Assembly (NCBI GenBank): GCA_041395325.1
Contig: JAWLAT010000029.1
Location: forward strand, 1-63,675
Direction: 5' to 3'
From: JAWLAT01 sp041395325
GTDB taxonomy: Bacteria > Pseudomonadota > Gammaproteobacteria > Xanthomonadales > SZUA-5
Length of the DNA stretch: 63,675 nt
Below are positions 62,939 to 63,675 of the stretch, in pieces (position 1 is the first letter of the stretch; every line of letters starts with the position of its first letter). The translations under genes were made by a program, and so were the position numbers. Below the pieces are notes generated by a model that saw nothing but the letters and a program-made list of their open reading frames with translations, ran no database searches and was not told the origin of the DNA.

Positions 62939-63059
62939 ACTGATCAGCCTGCCGCATGATCTGGGCAGTGTCTGCCGGCAGATGGCGTTGGTTCGAAGCG
63001 GACTAATCTGCGTCTGGGTGCTTACGTCTCCTATGTCGACCTCAACCAGGCAAAAGTCG

Positions 63060-63569
63060 ATGAACCCTGAGATTGCTCCGCAGTTCGCGCAGCTTTGCGA
63101 CAGGCTGCGTGTTGTGCCGTGGTTCTCCACCGCTGGCCGTTCCATCGGACTGACGCTGCCGTTCCCCTGTCGGCCCGTTGGCGGTGCGGCGGCGGCCAAG
63201 GAAGCGATCGAGCAGCCCGAGTGGGAGTATTGGACTCTGGAGCGACGGAATGACCTTACATCCTTTCTGCGCGATCGGTTTCGCAACCGCTATGCCGGCC
63301 AGTGGAACAAAATTGCTGACAAGGCAGTGCATTTTTTGGGGACTGAGGTCGAGCCGCGAGTACTTCCTGCGATAGCCGATGCGATGCCGGATTCGGTAGT
63401 AGCAGTGGACGCGATACGCTGGGATTTGGCAGGGGCACTTATGGAAGCGGCCTACGCCGACTGCCGCCCACCGCAGTTCTTCACACACTTAGTCACGGTC
63501 TACGAGGCGGGCCATTTGCCGGTGGGCTGGGATGCGGGCAGCGGATGCGACACGCTGCTGGTCTACTGA
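63060..63569 (+). CDS. Hypothetical protein in the cassette region
   Basis: A 169-residue protein starting at ATG 63060. It shows SIGLTLPFPCRPVGGAAAA, EWEYWTLERRNDLTSFLRDR, and ends HLPVGWDAGSGCDTLLVY. No family is recognised. The composition is intermediate between host and cassette genes. It starts ~23 bp after the right end of transposon B. I did not see an attC after its stop, so its cassette status is uncertain. Confidence 0.65.
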   Translation: MNPEIAPQFAQLCDRLRVVPWFSTAGRSIGLTLPFPCRPVGGAAAAKEAIEQPEWEYWTLERRNDLTSFLRDRFRNRYAGQWNKIADKAVHFLGTEVEPRVLPAIADAMPDSVVAVDAIRWDLAGALMEAAYADCRPPQFFTHLVTVYEAGHLPVGWDAGSGCDTLLVY

Positions 63570-63675
63570 GTCCGTTTTCAGTTGCAAAGCACGGGCAAGA
63601 CAGCCTAGGACGGCCACAGCCCAGGACACCCAGAAGCGCCAGGCGAACTGGCAGAACCTTGGAGGGGCAGTTCCT
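63570..63675. other. Right-edge intergenic sequence with a solo transposon end
   Basis: It contains CAGCCCAGGACACCC near 63618-63632, the same sequence as the left end of the RAYT elements, but the following bases do not match. It is a solo end fragment or the beginning of another copy beyond the edge. Confidence 0.45.

Larger units (their letters stand above)
61713..63037 (-). mobile_element. RAYT-type transposon, copy B
   Basis: It has the same organisation as copy A: transposase 61904-62938, 3' flank, variant REP at 61734, left end CCCAGGACACCTGAAT at 61713. Homology to copy A on the right continues to about 63037, with a degenerate right end. It interrupts the cassette gene starting at 61329. 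Confidence 0.68.

Overview
The window is GC-rich chromosomal DNA of a gammaproteobacterium. I infer the order Lysobacterales (Xanthomonadales), probably the Rhodanobacteraceae side. The reasons are the ECF-sigma/Ser-Thr-kinase-TPR pair, large FG-GAP, P-domain and beta-propeller secreted proteins, the XrtH exosortase, the MarR-hppD-hmgA-fahA tyrosine pathway, and many G-rich intergenic repeats. Gene order alone does not fix the species. No rRNA, tRNA or CRISPR array was seen.

Layout. 1-23 kb is an envelope and secretion region. It holds a giant modular FG-GAP/beta-helix/DUF11 protein whose 3' end lies outside the window, a divergent sigma factor and kinase, a pseudouridine synthase with an M17 peptidase, a lipoprotein, a PPC/P-domain protein ending at a clear terminator, a wHTH-TPR regulator, a VCBS-type protein and an M28 peptidase. 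Near 20.82 kb two convergent genes (an MFS transporter and a secreted protein) are both cut and joined to each other. 23-38 kb is housekeeping and signalling: prfC, nhaC with a lipoprotein, a VTT membrane protein, a two-component pair, a DJ-1-like protein, NTF2-like and Nudix genes, a UvrY-like regulator, an sdpR/sdpI/rhodanese operon, a GT4 glycosyltransferase and a threonine-synthase-like enzyme with a MarR regulator. 38-43 kb is homogentisate catabolism (hppD, hmgA, a vapBC-type pair, fahA), with a palindromic candidate operator over the hppD promoter. 43-56.6 kb holds a tandem duplication, a GGDEF protein, GFA and aldo/keto reductase genes, a frameshifted beta-propeller gene, aroK-aroB, xrtH, an epimerase, pdxH, and a BtuF-like plus radical-SAM operon.

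56.8 kb to the right end is different. Base composition is lower in GC, coding is sparse and genes are small. Three good attC recombination sites (57645-57734, 60791-60880, 61257-61314), a truncated fourth and a lone R' core at 56798 define an integron-type gene-cassette array with no integrase in view. Two near-identical transposase genes of the REP-associated (Y1) type, flanked by REP palindromes and short inverted ends, have landed in it. They broke at least one cassette gene, and one copy abuts the stump of an older copy.

Across the window many intergenic gaps carry families of short repeats: a 7-8 bp G-rich array type, a 9-bp AAGGACACG type and several inverted-repeat mini-elements. Three unrelated secreted proteins share a C-terminal FADxFE tail, which may be a sorting or processing signature.
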